From Sphingomonadales bacterium (lineage in GTDB: Bacteria; Pseudomonadota; Alphaproteobacteria; Sphingomonadales; Sphingomonadaceae), in contig JAGPVK010000016.1 of the NCBI GenBank assembly GCA_018067055.1, positions 1 to 15,040 of the forward strand: a DNA stretch of 15,040 nucleotides, given 5' to 3'. How positions within the stretch are numbered: position 1 is the stretch's first letter; each line of letters starts with the position of its first letter. Position numbers and translations under genes: made by a program. A model generated the notes under the pieces. That model did no database searches. It saw only the letters and a list, made by a program, of their open reading frames with translations, and was not told the origin of the DNA. Positions 1 through 6,607 of this stretch are shown piece by piece.

Positions 1-76
1 ATTTTCTATCATCGCTAGTTATCGAAAACCCCAATCCGGGGATGACATTGGACCCTTTTTGGTCCATATCGAGTCT

Positions 77-2254
77 ATGACAGAATTGGTAATCAGAAGA
101 GGCCTGGCCGAGCCGGAAACCGGTGAAGATTTTGTGCCGCACAAGCCCAGTCGTCCCGAGAAATCGGAAGGCGGAAGGCCGTTCAAGCTGGTCAGCGATT
201 TTGAACCCGCGGGCGATCAGCCAGCGGCGATCAAGGAACTGGTCGCGGGGATGCGCGACGAGGAACGCGATCAGGTGCTGCTCGGCGTCACCGGATCGGG
301 CAAGACCTTCACCATGGCCAAGATGATTGAAGAGCTGCAGCGGCCGGCGCTGATCCTGGCGCCCAACAAGATATTGGCGGCGCAGCTCTACGGCGAGTTC
401 AAGAATTTCTTTCCGGACAATGCCGTCGAATATTTTGTGTCATATTACGACTATTACCAGCCCGAGGCCTATGTCGCGCGGTCCGATACCTATATCGAGA
501 AGGAAAGCTCGGTAAACGAGGCGATCGACCGGATGCGGCACAGCGCGACCCGTTCGTTGCTCGAGCGTGATGACGTGATCATCGTCGCGTCGGTGTCCTG
601 TCTTTACGGCATCGGCTCGGTCGAAACCTATTCGGCGATGATCTTTGATCTCAAGAAGGAGCAGGCGGTCGACCAGCGGGATATCATCCGCAAGCTGGTG
701 GCGCTGCAATACAAGCGCAACGACATGGCCTTCGCCCGCGGCAATTTTCGGGTGCGCGGCGACAATCTCGAGATATTCCCGTCGCATTATGAAGATATGG
801 CCTGGCGGATCAGCTTTTTCGGCGACGAGATCGAAGAGATTGTCGAATTTGATCCGCTGACCGGCAAGAAGGGCGCGAGCCTGAACCAGATACGGGTTTA
901 CGCCAATTCACACCATGTCACGCCGGGGCCGACGATGAAGCAGGCGATGGAAGCGATCAAGTTCGAGCTTGCCGTCCGGCTCAAGGAACTGGAAGCGGAG
1001 GGCAAGCTGATCGAGCATCAGCGCCTCGAGCAGCGCACCAATTTCGATCTGGAAATGATCGCGGCCACCGGCAGCTGCGCGGGAATCGAAAATTACTCGC
1101 GCTTTCTCACCGGCCGTCTGCCGGGCGAGCCACCACCGACCCTGTTCGAATATCTGCCGGACAATGCGCTGCTGTTCGTCGACGAAAGCCATCAGACGGT
1201 GCCGCAAATCGGCGCCATGTCCAAGGGCGACCATCGTCGCAAGATCAACCTCGCGGAATATGGGTTTCGTCTACCCAGCTGTATCGACAACCGCCCGCTG
1301 CGTTTCAACGAGTGGGACGCGATGCGGCCGCAGACAGTCAGTGTGTCGGCGACGCCGGGCAAATGGGAGATGGAGCAGACCGGCGGTGTGTTCAGCGAGC
1401 AGGTCATTCGCCCCACCGGGCTGATCGATCCGCCGGTCGAGATCAAGCCGGTTGAGGATCAGGTGGATGATGTGATCAACGAGTGCCGCAAGGTTGCGGC
1501 GCAGGGCTATCGCACTTTGATTACCACGCTGACCAAGCGGATGGCCGAGGATCTCACCGAATTCATGCATGAGGCCGGGATCAAGGTCCGCTACATGCAC
1601 AGCGATGTCGAGACGCTGGAACGGATCGAGCTGATCCGCGACCTGCGGCTCGGTGTCTATGACGTGCTGGTCGGAATCAACTTGCTTCGTGAGGGCCTTG
1701 ATATCCCCGAATGCGGGCTGGTCGCGATACTGGATGCCGACAAGGAAGGCTTCCTGCGCAGCGAAACCTCGCTGATCCAGACCATCGGCCGCGCCGCGCG
1801 CAATATCGACGGCCGGGTCATTCTCTATGCCGACCGGATGACCGGATCGATGGAACGCGCGATCAGCGAGACCGACCGCCGCCGCGAAAAGCAGGTCGAA
1901 TATAATCTCGAGCACGGCATCACGCCGCAATCGATCAAGAAAAATATCGGTGACATTGTCGCCCATGCCACGGCCAAGGATATGGTCACCGGCGCGGTCG
2001 ATGAGGACAGCAAACCACTCGTTGGCCATAATCTGCGTGCCCATATCCAAAGCCTCGAAAAACAGATGCGCGATGCTGCGGCCGATCTGGAATTCGAGAC
2101 AGCCGGCCGCCTGCGCGACGAAATCCGCAAGCTGGAAGCGGAAGAGCTGGGTCTGCCCGCCGATCTGCAGGTTGCACAGCCGAAAGGCCGGTCGACCGAG
2201 GGGCGGCCAGGGACGCGCAAGATGGGCTATGGCAAGGTGCAGCGGAAGATGTAG
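77..2254 (+). CDS. uvrB: Excinuclease ABC subunit UvrB
   Basis: UvrB is the damage-verifying helicase-like subunit of nucleotide excision repair. It is loaded on DNA by UvrA and then recruits UvrC to cut both sides of the lesion. From the ATG at 77 the protein is 725 residues, slightly long for the family because of N- and C-terminal extensions. Visible motifs are Walker A GVTGSGKT at about 70-77, the damage-probing beta-hairpin region with [10 protein letters not shown] at 123-132, the Walker B-type DESH at 369-372, SATPG at 424-428, helicase motif V ([12 protein letters not shown], 533-544), motif VI (QTIGRAAR, 568-575) and a C-terminal UVR domain at about 653-688 that contacts UvrC. An in-frame TTG at 59 would add six residues and has a GGA six bases upstream. 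I prefer the ATG because the family-like N-terminus ([10 protein letters not shown]) begins there, although its ribosome binding site is weak. No LexA box is seen in the 76 bases upstream. The gene looks intact. Confidence 0.97.
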   Translation: MTELVIRRGLAEPETGEDFVPHKPSRPEKSEGGRPFKLVSDFEPAGDQPAAIKELVAGMRDEERDQVLLGVTGSGKTFTMAKMIEELQRPALILAPNKILAAQLYGEFKNFFPDNAVEYFVSYYDYYQPEAYVARSDTYIEKESSVNEAIDRMRHSATRSLLERDDVIIVASVSCLYGIGSVETYSAMIFDLKKEQAVDQRDIIRKLVALQYKRNDMAFARGNFRVRGDNLEIFPSHYEDMAWRISFFGDEIEEIVEFDPLTGKKGASLNQIRVYANSHHVTPGPTMKQAMEAIKFELAVRLKELEAEGKLIEHQRLEQRTNFDLEMIAATGSCAGIENYSRFLTGRLPGEPPPTLFEYLPDNALLFVDESHQTVPQIGAMSKGDHRRKINLAEYGFRLPSCIDNRPLRFNEWDAMRPQTVSVSATPGKWEMEQTGGVFSEQVIRPTGLIDPPVEIKPVEDQVDDVINECRKVAAQGYRTLITTLTKRMAEDLTEFMHEAGIKVRYMHSDVETLERIELIRDLRLGVYDVLVGINLLREGLDIPECGLVAILDADKEGFLRSETSLIQTIGRAARNIDGRVILYADRMTGSMERAISETDRRREKQVEYNLEHGITPQSIKKNIGDIVAHATAKDMVTGAVDEDSKPLVGHNLRAHIQSLEKQMRDAAADLEFETAGRLRDEIRKLEAEELGLPADLQVAQPKGRSTEGRPGTRKMGYGKVQRKM

Positions 2255-2261
2255 TGAACTC

Positions 2262-2281
2262 TGCCGTTTCGATTAACGGCA
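2262..2281 (+). terminator. Possible weak terminator hairpin after uvrB
   Basis: A perfect 7-bp inverted repeat (TGCCGTT / AACGGCA) with a six-base TCGATT loop starts eight bases after the uvrB stop codon. No T-run follows, so it may be an mRNA 3' end stabiliser or chance rather than a true intrinsic terminator. Confidence 0.3.
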
Positions 2282-2355
2282 TGCAGATGTAGACCAACGG
2301 TTTGGCAACCGCTTGTGCGAAACTTTCTATCGGTCCATGCTGTCACCAATATTTT

Positions 2356-2363
2356 GGGGAGAG
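2356..2363 (+). promoter_or_regulatory. Strong ribosome binding site fixing the methyltransferase start
   Basis: GGGGAGAG lies five bases before the ATG at 2369. It decides the start: an in-frame ATG at 2315 lacks such a site and would put 18 residues ahead of the signal peptide. Confidence 0.75.
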
Positions 2364-2368
2364 ACATC

Positions 2369-3166
2369 ATGCGTGCTTCGATATTCTTGACACTGGCGAC
2401 CTCTGCATTGGCGCTTGCTGCTCCGGTCTGTGCGGGAGAGACGACGCCGGTATCGGCCGCTGCTGCAGAAGATACGGCGCCTGATTTCGCGGCGGCGGTG
2501 ACTGCTCCGGGGCGGGATGAAGCGGATATCGCGCTCGATGAAAGCCGGAAGCCGGCCGAACTGCTGGCGTTCATGGGTCTCGAAACCGGTGATGATGTGC
2601 TCGATATTTTTGCAGGTGGTGGCTATTATAGTGAAATATTGGCCCGCGCTGTCGGTCCCGATGGCACGGTTGTCGCCGTCAATCCGCCACAGTTCACGAC
2701 CAGCGAGCAGTCCAAGGCAAAATGGGCCGGCGTCACCGCGCGCCAGTCCAATGTGACCATGGTGCCGTCGCAATTGCCGGACTACAAACCGGCCGCGAAC
2801 AGCATCGATTTTGCCATGCTCCACCTGATCTATCATGATTTTTACTGGCAGAGCGAAAAGTTCAAATTTGAAAAAATGGATCCTGCTGTGGTGCTGGCGA
2901 ACCTCTATGCCGGCATGAAGCCCGGTGGCGTGGTGGCGGTGATCGACCATGTCGGGGCGCCGGGAGATACCCGCGCTGTGGTCGAGAAAACCCACCGGAT
3001 TGACCCTGCAACCGTCCGGGCTGATTTTGTAAAGGCCGGCTTCGTGCTGGACGGGGAAAGCGAGATGTTTGCCAATCCCGAAGATGATCTGGAGAAGAAT
3101 GTATTCGAGCCAGCCGTGCGCGGCAAAACCAGTCGCTTTGTCATGCGGTTTCGCAAGCCCGATTAG
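2369..3166 (+). CDS. Exported class I SAM-methyltransferase-fold protein (COG4798-like)
   Basis: The product is 265 residues with a clear signal peptide (about residues 1-22: charged MR, then a hydrophobic Leu/Ala stretch, cleavage near VCA). A Rossmann-type methyltransferase domain follows. Motif I is DDVLDIFAGGGYYSEILAR at about 75-93, a variant of the usual DxGxGxG loop, and VVAVNPPQF at 101-109 marks the next strand. FAMLHLIYHDFYW at 148-160 and LYAGMKPGGVVAVIDH at 179-194 resemble motifs IV to VI. The pattern matches proteins annotated as predicted methyltransferase, COG4798, many of which carry signal peptides. Substrate and activity are unknown, and SAM is not expected in the periplasm, so it may bind another ligand. 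The gene lies 114 bases after uvrB on the same strand, with its own strong ribosome binding site. Family assignment is fairly secure; function is not. Confidence 0.85.
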   Translation: MRASIFLTLATSALALAAPVCAGETTPVSAAAAEDTAPDFAAAVTAPGRDEADIALDESRKPAELLAFMGLETGDDVLDIFAGGGYYSEILARAVGPDGTVVAVNPPQFTTSEQSKAKWAGVTARQSNVTMVPSQLPDYKPAANSIDFAMLHLIYHDFYWQSEKFKFEKMDPAVVLANLYAGMKPGGVVAVIDHVGAPGDTRAVVEKTHRIDPATVRADFVKAGFVLDGESEMFANPEDDLEKNVFEPAVRGKTSRFVMRFRKPD

Positions 3167-3174
3167 CAATCCGG

Positions 3175-3228
3175 ATATCGTTACTGCGGAGATTCTCGGG
3201 CGCGAATCGGTCGCATTCGTAACGATAT
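3175..3228. repeat. 54-base imperfect inverted repeat (long hairpin)
   Basis: Outer arms ATATCGTTAC (3175-3184) and GTAACGATAT (3219-3228) are perfect 10-bp complements. Inside, TGCG (3185-3188) pairs with CGCA (3212-3215) and GATTC (3191-3195) with GAATC (3204-3208), leaving small bulges and an eight-base loop. This gives 19 pairs starting nine bases after the methyltransferase stop codon. A run of seven T begins 14 bases later (3242-3248), too far for a classical terminator. It may be a 3' end structure or a DNA binding site. Confidence 0.55.
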
Positions 3229-3356
3229 GAAAAACAAGAGATTTTTTTCGATGCCGCGAAAATCCGCCGTTTCGAGCTGATCGCTCGATGACGAATTATG
3301 CATAAATTACAAAAAATTGTAATAATATTTCAGTGGATTACCAGTTGTTACTGTAG

Positions 3357-3385
3357 TTTACATGACTGTTCATGTCAGGTTAGCT
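3357..3385 (+). promoter_or_regulatory. Candidate promoter with a dyad operator in its spacer
   Basis: TTTACA (3357-3362) and TTAGCT (3380-3385) are separated by 17 bases and could be -35 and -10 elements. The spacer overlaps a dyad, ACATGA-CTGT-TCATGT (3360-3375), of the size and position typical of TetR-type operators. No open reading frame of note lies downstream on the plus strand, so what it would express is unclear. Confidence 0.35.
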
Positions 3386-3489
3386 AAAGGACCGCCATAG
3401 AGATTGCAGTGATAAGAACTGACCCGGCAATAATATTCCGACGCAATGGAATAGATTGAGGTCAGCATCAAAAAGCATGAATTTTCTTT

Positions 3490-3536
3490 TCCGCCGGCAC
3501 TAGCTGTCTGGCGGACGGCAAGAGTTTGACCGGCGG
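3490..3536 (+). repeat. Overlapping, mutually exclusive inverted repeats
   Basis: TCCGCC (3490-3495) can pair with GGCGGA (3510-3515), while the overlapping CCGCCGG (3491-3497) can pair with CCGGCGG (3530-3536). Only one can form at a time. In GC-rich DNA this could be chance. Confidence 0.3.
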
Positions 3537-3574
3537 CGCCTACAGGTAGGGTCGCACGCTGTCGGAACAGAGGC

Positions 3575-3610
3575 GGGAGCAGGTCCGGGTTGTGTATTGG
3601 ATCTGCTCCC
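3575..3610 (+). repeat. 12-bp stem hairpin
   Basis: GGGAGCAGGTCC (3575-3586) and GGATCTGCTCCC (3599-3610) form a 12-bp stem with a single G-U wobble when read as plus-strand RNA, and a 12-base loop. No T-run follows on either strand. Confidence 0.5.
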
Positions 3611-3723
3611 AACCTTCTGAATTAGGGCGGCCAACTTCCGTTGCGTTATTGGGTATGGGGATCGGTGGACAGGCGGCTTTCGGGAGATTCGAATGTCGCC
3701 GTCTTCTCTCCAGACCCATGGGT

Positions 3724-3764
3724 GCAGGGCTGGTGCGCGCGTATAGTTTGCGCGCCAGTCCTGC
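3724..3764 (+). repeat. 15-bp stem hairpin downstream of the thiol operon
   Basis: GCAGGGCTGGTGCGC (3724-3738) pairs with GCGCGCCAGTCCTGC (3750-3764) around an 11-base loop. As plus-strand RNA the stem is continuous with two G-U wobbles. As minus-strand RNA those become two A-C mismatches. It lies 14 bases beyond the stop codon of the minus-strand peroxiredoxin-like gene, so it could end that operon, but no T-run follows. The better pairing on the plus strand argues for a plus-strand transcript or a DNA-level role. Confidence 0.45.
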
Positions 3765-3778
3765 CAATTCCTGTCTCG

Positions 3779-4393
3779 TCAGGATGCATATTTGACCGAA
3801 CAGCCATAAGGCCGCGATTGTGCGACGCTGACCTTGTCTCCCGACTTGATTTCGCCCAGTGCCGCCAGCACGTGATTGCGGGCACGCTTGATGTCGGCCG
3901 GATTGGCCGTCGGCTTGTCGTCGATACCGCCTTGATAGACCAGAATTCCCGAACCATCGATGATATACATATGCGGCGTGGTCCTTGCGCCATAAGCTTT
4001 GCCGACCACGCCTTTGGTATCGAAAAGATAGTTGGTGGACTGGATATCCTGTTTGGCAATCAGCGCCTTTGCCTCGGCACCGGTCATATGACCCTGTTTC
4101 CCCTTCGCGCCGCTGTTGATCGTCAGCCAGACAGCCCCCTGTTGTCGCGCAGCTTTCTGGGTCGCCTGCATATTGCCGCTGCTATAATGTTTGGAAACGA
4201 ACGGGCAACCGGGATTATGCCATTCAAGGATGACGGTCTTGCCGCGAAACTGCGATAGCTGGATGGTTTTTCCATTGACGTCGGTGAGCTTGAAATCTTG
4301 AGCGATGGTGCCGTTTTTCTGCGCTGCTGCCAGAGGGCTGGCCAGAGCGATCGCGGCGATAGCTGTGAAAGCTACAGAAGGAAGGTTGCGCAC
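3779..4393 (-). CDS. Periplasmic peroxiredoxin-like (PRX_like1/redoxin) protein
   Basis: The product is 204 residues from a GTG start at 4393. That start has GGAG seven bases upstream, and it makes the protein open with a good signal peptide ending near LAAAQ (residues 21-25). An in-frame ATG at 4450 would overlap the upstream gene and bury the signal peptide. The rest is a thioredoxin-fold redoxin domain. ILEWHNPGCPFVSKHY at 55-70 carries the single active-site Cys63, TTPHMYIID at 138-146 carries the cis-Pro140, and the C-terminal PYGCSVKY carries a second conserved Cys198. These fit the PRX_like1 type of AhpC/TSA-related protein. It probably removes peroxides, or reduces a partner, in the periplasm. 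The upstream gene, a DsbD/ScsB reductase 13 bases away, would recycle it. The family is fairly sure; the substrate is inferred. Confidence 0.88.
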   Translation of the reverse strand: MRNLPSVAFTAIAAIALASPLAAAQKNGTIAQDFKLTDVNGKTIQLSQFRGKTVILEWHNPGCPFVSKHYSSGNMQATQKAARQQGAVWLTINSGAKGKQGHMTGAEAKALIAKQDIQSTNYLFDTKGVVGKAYGARTTPHMYIIDGSGILVYQGGIDDKPTANPADIKRARNHVLAALGEIKSGDKVSVAQSRPYGCSVKYAS

Positions 4394-4406
4394 TAATCGT
4401 CTCCGT

Positions 4407-6524
4407 TCATTGGGGGGTCGCGTCAAGCATGGCGCTTTGCACCGGGCCATTCACCAGTTCGGTCAATGTTGCCACCGTGAGAATCTGCGGCAGAATGACT
4501 GGTTCTGCGCCGGGCGCATAATAGAGATAAAGCGGCACGCCGGCGCGGCCATGTTTTTCTAGAAACCGGCTGATATCGGGATCGGGCCGTGTCCAGTCGC
4601 CCATCAGCACGGCGACTTTGGCGGCTCTAAAAGCATCGGCGGTTTCGGTGCGCTGGATAGCAGCGGCCTCATTGGCCTTGCAGGTAATGCACCAGTCGGC
4701 GGTGAAATAAGCGAATACCGGCTCGCCGGATGCGCGCAATTCGGACAGCCGTGTTTCGCTGAACGGTTCGCTGGGCAGCGTTGCGGATGACGAGCTCGCC
4801 AGCTTCTGATCATTCATCGCATCCTCGCCGGGCAGGGCCAGGATACCGGCTACGATTGCGACAACCATTGCCGCACTGGTCAGCGCGCCGCGCGAGAGGC
4901 CTTTCATCTGGCCACCACCGAACCACCACAGAATGAGGCTGATCGTAAGCAGGAAGATCAGCGACAGACCCAGCGCGTCGGTTCCGATCTGGCGGCCGAG
5001 CAGCCAGATCAGGCCAATGCTGGTAAGAAACATCGGGATCGCCATGATCTTGCGGAAGCTGTCCAGCCAGGGTCCGGGTTTCGGCAAGCGACTACGGATT
5101 GCTGGCACGAAGGCGATCAGCAGGAAGGGCAGGGCAAGGCCGACACCAAGACCGGCAAAAATCACCAAGGCGGCAACCGGCGGCAACACTATTGTGGCAC
5201 CCAGAGCAGCGGCCATGAACGGTCCGGTGCAGGGAGTGGCGACAAAGGCGGCCAGCGCGCCGGTCCAGAAGGATCCGGCGGTGCCGTCCTTCTTGGTCAG
5301 TTTGTTGCCGAAATTGAGATTGGGCAGCTCGAACAGACCGGCAAGATTGAGGCCGATGGCGGTAACCAGCGCCAGCAGGACAAAGATGATCCGGGGGTCC
5401 TGCAACTGAAAGGCCCAGCCAACCGCGGCTCCACTGGCCCGCAGGCCGAGCAGGATCGCGCCGAGCGCCGTGGCGACCAGAACGACACCGGCGGTATAAG
5501 CCAGTGCATCCCGTCGCACTTCGCTTTCGTTGCCGCCAGCCTTGGCCAGGCTGATCGCTTTCAGGCTGAGAATCGGAAAAACACAGGGCATCAGGTTCAG
5601 CAGCAGGCCGCCGAGCAGGGCGCCACCGAGCGCCAGGAACAGCAGCGAGGCACTGCCTTCTGCCTTCGCGCCGTCATTGACCAACGGCAGGCCGGTCATC
5701 GCGACTTCGCCTTTGGTGGCGGTGAACAGAAAACCCATATGATCACCGATTTTCAATATACCGCTGATCGTGTCGAGCTGATCGCCGCGGGCACCGGTTT
5801 CCAGGATCACGCGGTCGCCGTCGCGCGTGAATTTCTGCGGCGCGCCATAGTCGACCATGCCGTCTTCCTTGATGAAGAAATACGGCTTATCAATCTGGAC
5901 ATTGGCGGGCAGCGGCACCGACAGGCGGAACAGGTCATCGCTGACCGAGAAGGTGGCCTCGCTGCCCAGAGGGCGAGCCATGGCGGCGCGAAAATCGTTG
6001 AACCTTTTGTCGATCGGCGCCGATGATTCGGCCTCGACAACCTGCAGGGTGATCGACAATTCGTCCTGTTCGGGAACGCAAATCTCGTCGGTGCAGGACA
6101 GCCATTCGGATTTTACCGATATCGGCAATGGACCGGAGCGCACCTTGTCGGACAGGGTCAGATTGACCAGAACCGCATAGTCGCCCTTGTAGACATAGTT
6201 CATGATGCCGGAGATCAGCAGCGTGTCGGGGACAGGAAATTGCGCCTTGCCAGCGGTAACACCGGCTGGCAGCTTCCAGTCGAAACTCATGCCAATGCCC
6301 GCATCACCGGGGTTTTCCCAATAGCCGTGCCAGGTCGGCTTGGGTTGCATGAGAAAGGCGAGCGTGACGGTTTGACCCGCCTGTACCTGTTGCGATTCCG
6401 CCAACAGCGTCGCCGGCACGTTCAATTCGGTATTACCGAGCCGGTTCTGTGCTTCGGCCGCCGGAGCAAAGGCCAGCGTCACAAACGCCAGCATCATCGC
6501 CAATATGCGAAAATCAAATGTCAT
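4407..6524 (-). CDS. dsbD: DsbD/ScsB-family transmembrane thiol:disulfide reductase
   Basis: This 705-residue membrane protein passes electrons from cytoplasmic thioredoxin across the inner membrane to periplasmic thiol partners. It has the three-domain layout of the family. A signal peptide (1-25, cleaved near AEA/Q) precedes an N-terminal periplasmic DsbD-like domain (about 30-280) with paired Cys144 and Cys149 in WLSCTDEICVPE. A CcdA-like membrane core (about 292-565) of roughly eight hydrophobic segments has Cys314 in LMPCVFP and Cys432 in ATPCTGPF. A C-terminal thioredoxin domain (about 585-690) has Cys612 and Cys615 in ADWCITCK. All six redox cysteines are present. The ATG start has GGTGAG five bases upstream. 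The large N-terminal domain and the adjacent peroxiredoxin-like gene resemble the ScsB arrangement described in Caulobacter, so scsB may be the better name. Confidence 0.92.
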   Translation of the reverse strand: MTFDFRILAMMLAFVTLAFAPAAEAQNRLGNTELNVPATLLAESQQVQAGQTVTLAFLMQPKPTWHGYWENPGDAGIGMSFDWKLPAGVTAGKAQFPVPDTLLISGIMNYVYKGDYAVLVNLTLSDKVRSGPLPISVKSEWLSCTDEICVPEQDELSITLQVVEAESSAPIDKRFNDFRAAMARPLGSEATFSVSDDLFRLSVPLPANVQIDKPYFFIKEDGMVDYGAPQKFTRDGDRVILETGARGDQLDTISGILKIGDHMGFLFTATKGEVAMTGLPLVNDGAKAEGSASLLFLALGGALLGGLLLNLMPCVFPILSLKAISLAKAGGNESEVRRDALAYTAGVVLVATALGAILLGLRASGAAVGWAFQLQDPRIIFVLLALVTAIGLNLAGLFELPNLNFGNKLTKKDGTAGSFWTGALAAFVATPCTGPFMAAALGATIVLPPVAALVIFAGLGVGLALPFLLIAFVPAIRSRLPKPGPWLDSFRKIMAIPMFLTSIGLIWLLGRQIGTDALGLSLIFLLTISLILWWFGGGQMKGLSRGALTSAAMVVAIVAGILALPGEDAMNDQKLASSSSATLPSEPFSETRLSELRASGEPVFAYFTADWCITCKANEAAAIQRTETADAFRAAKVAVLMGDWTRPDPDISRFLEKHGRAGVPLYLYYAPGAEPVILPQILTVATLTELVNGPVQSAMLDATPQ

Positions 6525-6607
6525 AAAAACTCACCATTTCCTGTTTAGACGCATTAGGCTATTGGCAGACCGCTTTCCATAGCGGGATTTATCAGTGAGG
6601 ACCATTC
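6525..6607. promoter_or_regulatory. Divergent intergenic region, reductase operon / phosphatase
   Basis: These 83 bases separate two divergent genes, so promoters for both probably lie here. On the plus strand TTGGCA (6562-6567) and GATTTA (6586-6591) are a possible, imperfect -35/-10 pair with 18-base spacing. A small CCGCT/AGCGG hairpin (6570-6585) sits in the spacer. GAGG (6597-6600) is the likely ribosome binding site for the GTG start at 6608. I could not identify a convincing minus-strand promoter by eye. Confidence 0.4.

Larger units (their letters stand above)
3167..3778. other. 612-base noncoding, inverted-repeat-rich region
   Basis: No reading frame here is convincing. The short frames of 60-80 codons on both strands lack family-like sequence or good start signals. 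The region separates the plus-strand methyltransferase from the 3' end of the minus-strand thiol operon. The left part (about 3290-3365) is AT-rich and holds a TTATGCATAA palindrome (3296-3305), an ATTACAA/TTGTAAT repeat with an AAAA loop (3306-3323) and a promoter-like dyad (3357-3385). The right part is GC-rich and holds several hairpins (3490-3536, 3575-3610, 3724-3764). Smaller stems are CGAAA/TTTCG (3257-3274) and CGAGC/GCTCG (3273-3287). It may be a decayed gene with its regulator site, or an unrecognised noncoding RNA. I see no transposase remnant. Confidence 0.6.

Noticed and set aside
31..60. CCAAT/ATTGG repeat followed by ACCCTTTTT as a terminator of an upstream gene
   Set aside because: The stem is five A/T-rich pairs with an 11-base loop, too weak to support; the T-run overlaps the alternative uvrB TTG start.
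1..76. SOS (LexA) box upstream of uvrB
   Set aside because: No GTTC-N7-GTTC or GAAC-N7-GAAC pattern appears in the available 76 bases; the promoter could lie further upstream.
1271..2050. A 259-codon minus-strand frame opposite uvrB
   Set aside because: Antisense shadow of uvrB; no family-like sequence.
3681..3700. ATTCGAAT at 3687-3694, reminiscent of a tRNA T-loop
   Set aside because: The flanking bases do not form the 5-bp T stem and no acceptor or anticodon arm can be built around it.
3540..3795. Short frames of 67-75 codons on both strands in the noncoding block
   Set aside because: They overlap each other and the hairpins, lack ribosome binding sites, and their translations do not resemble a known domain.
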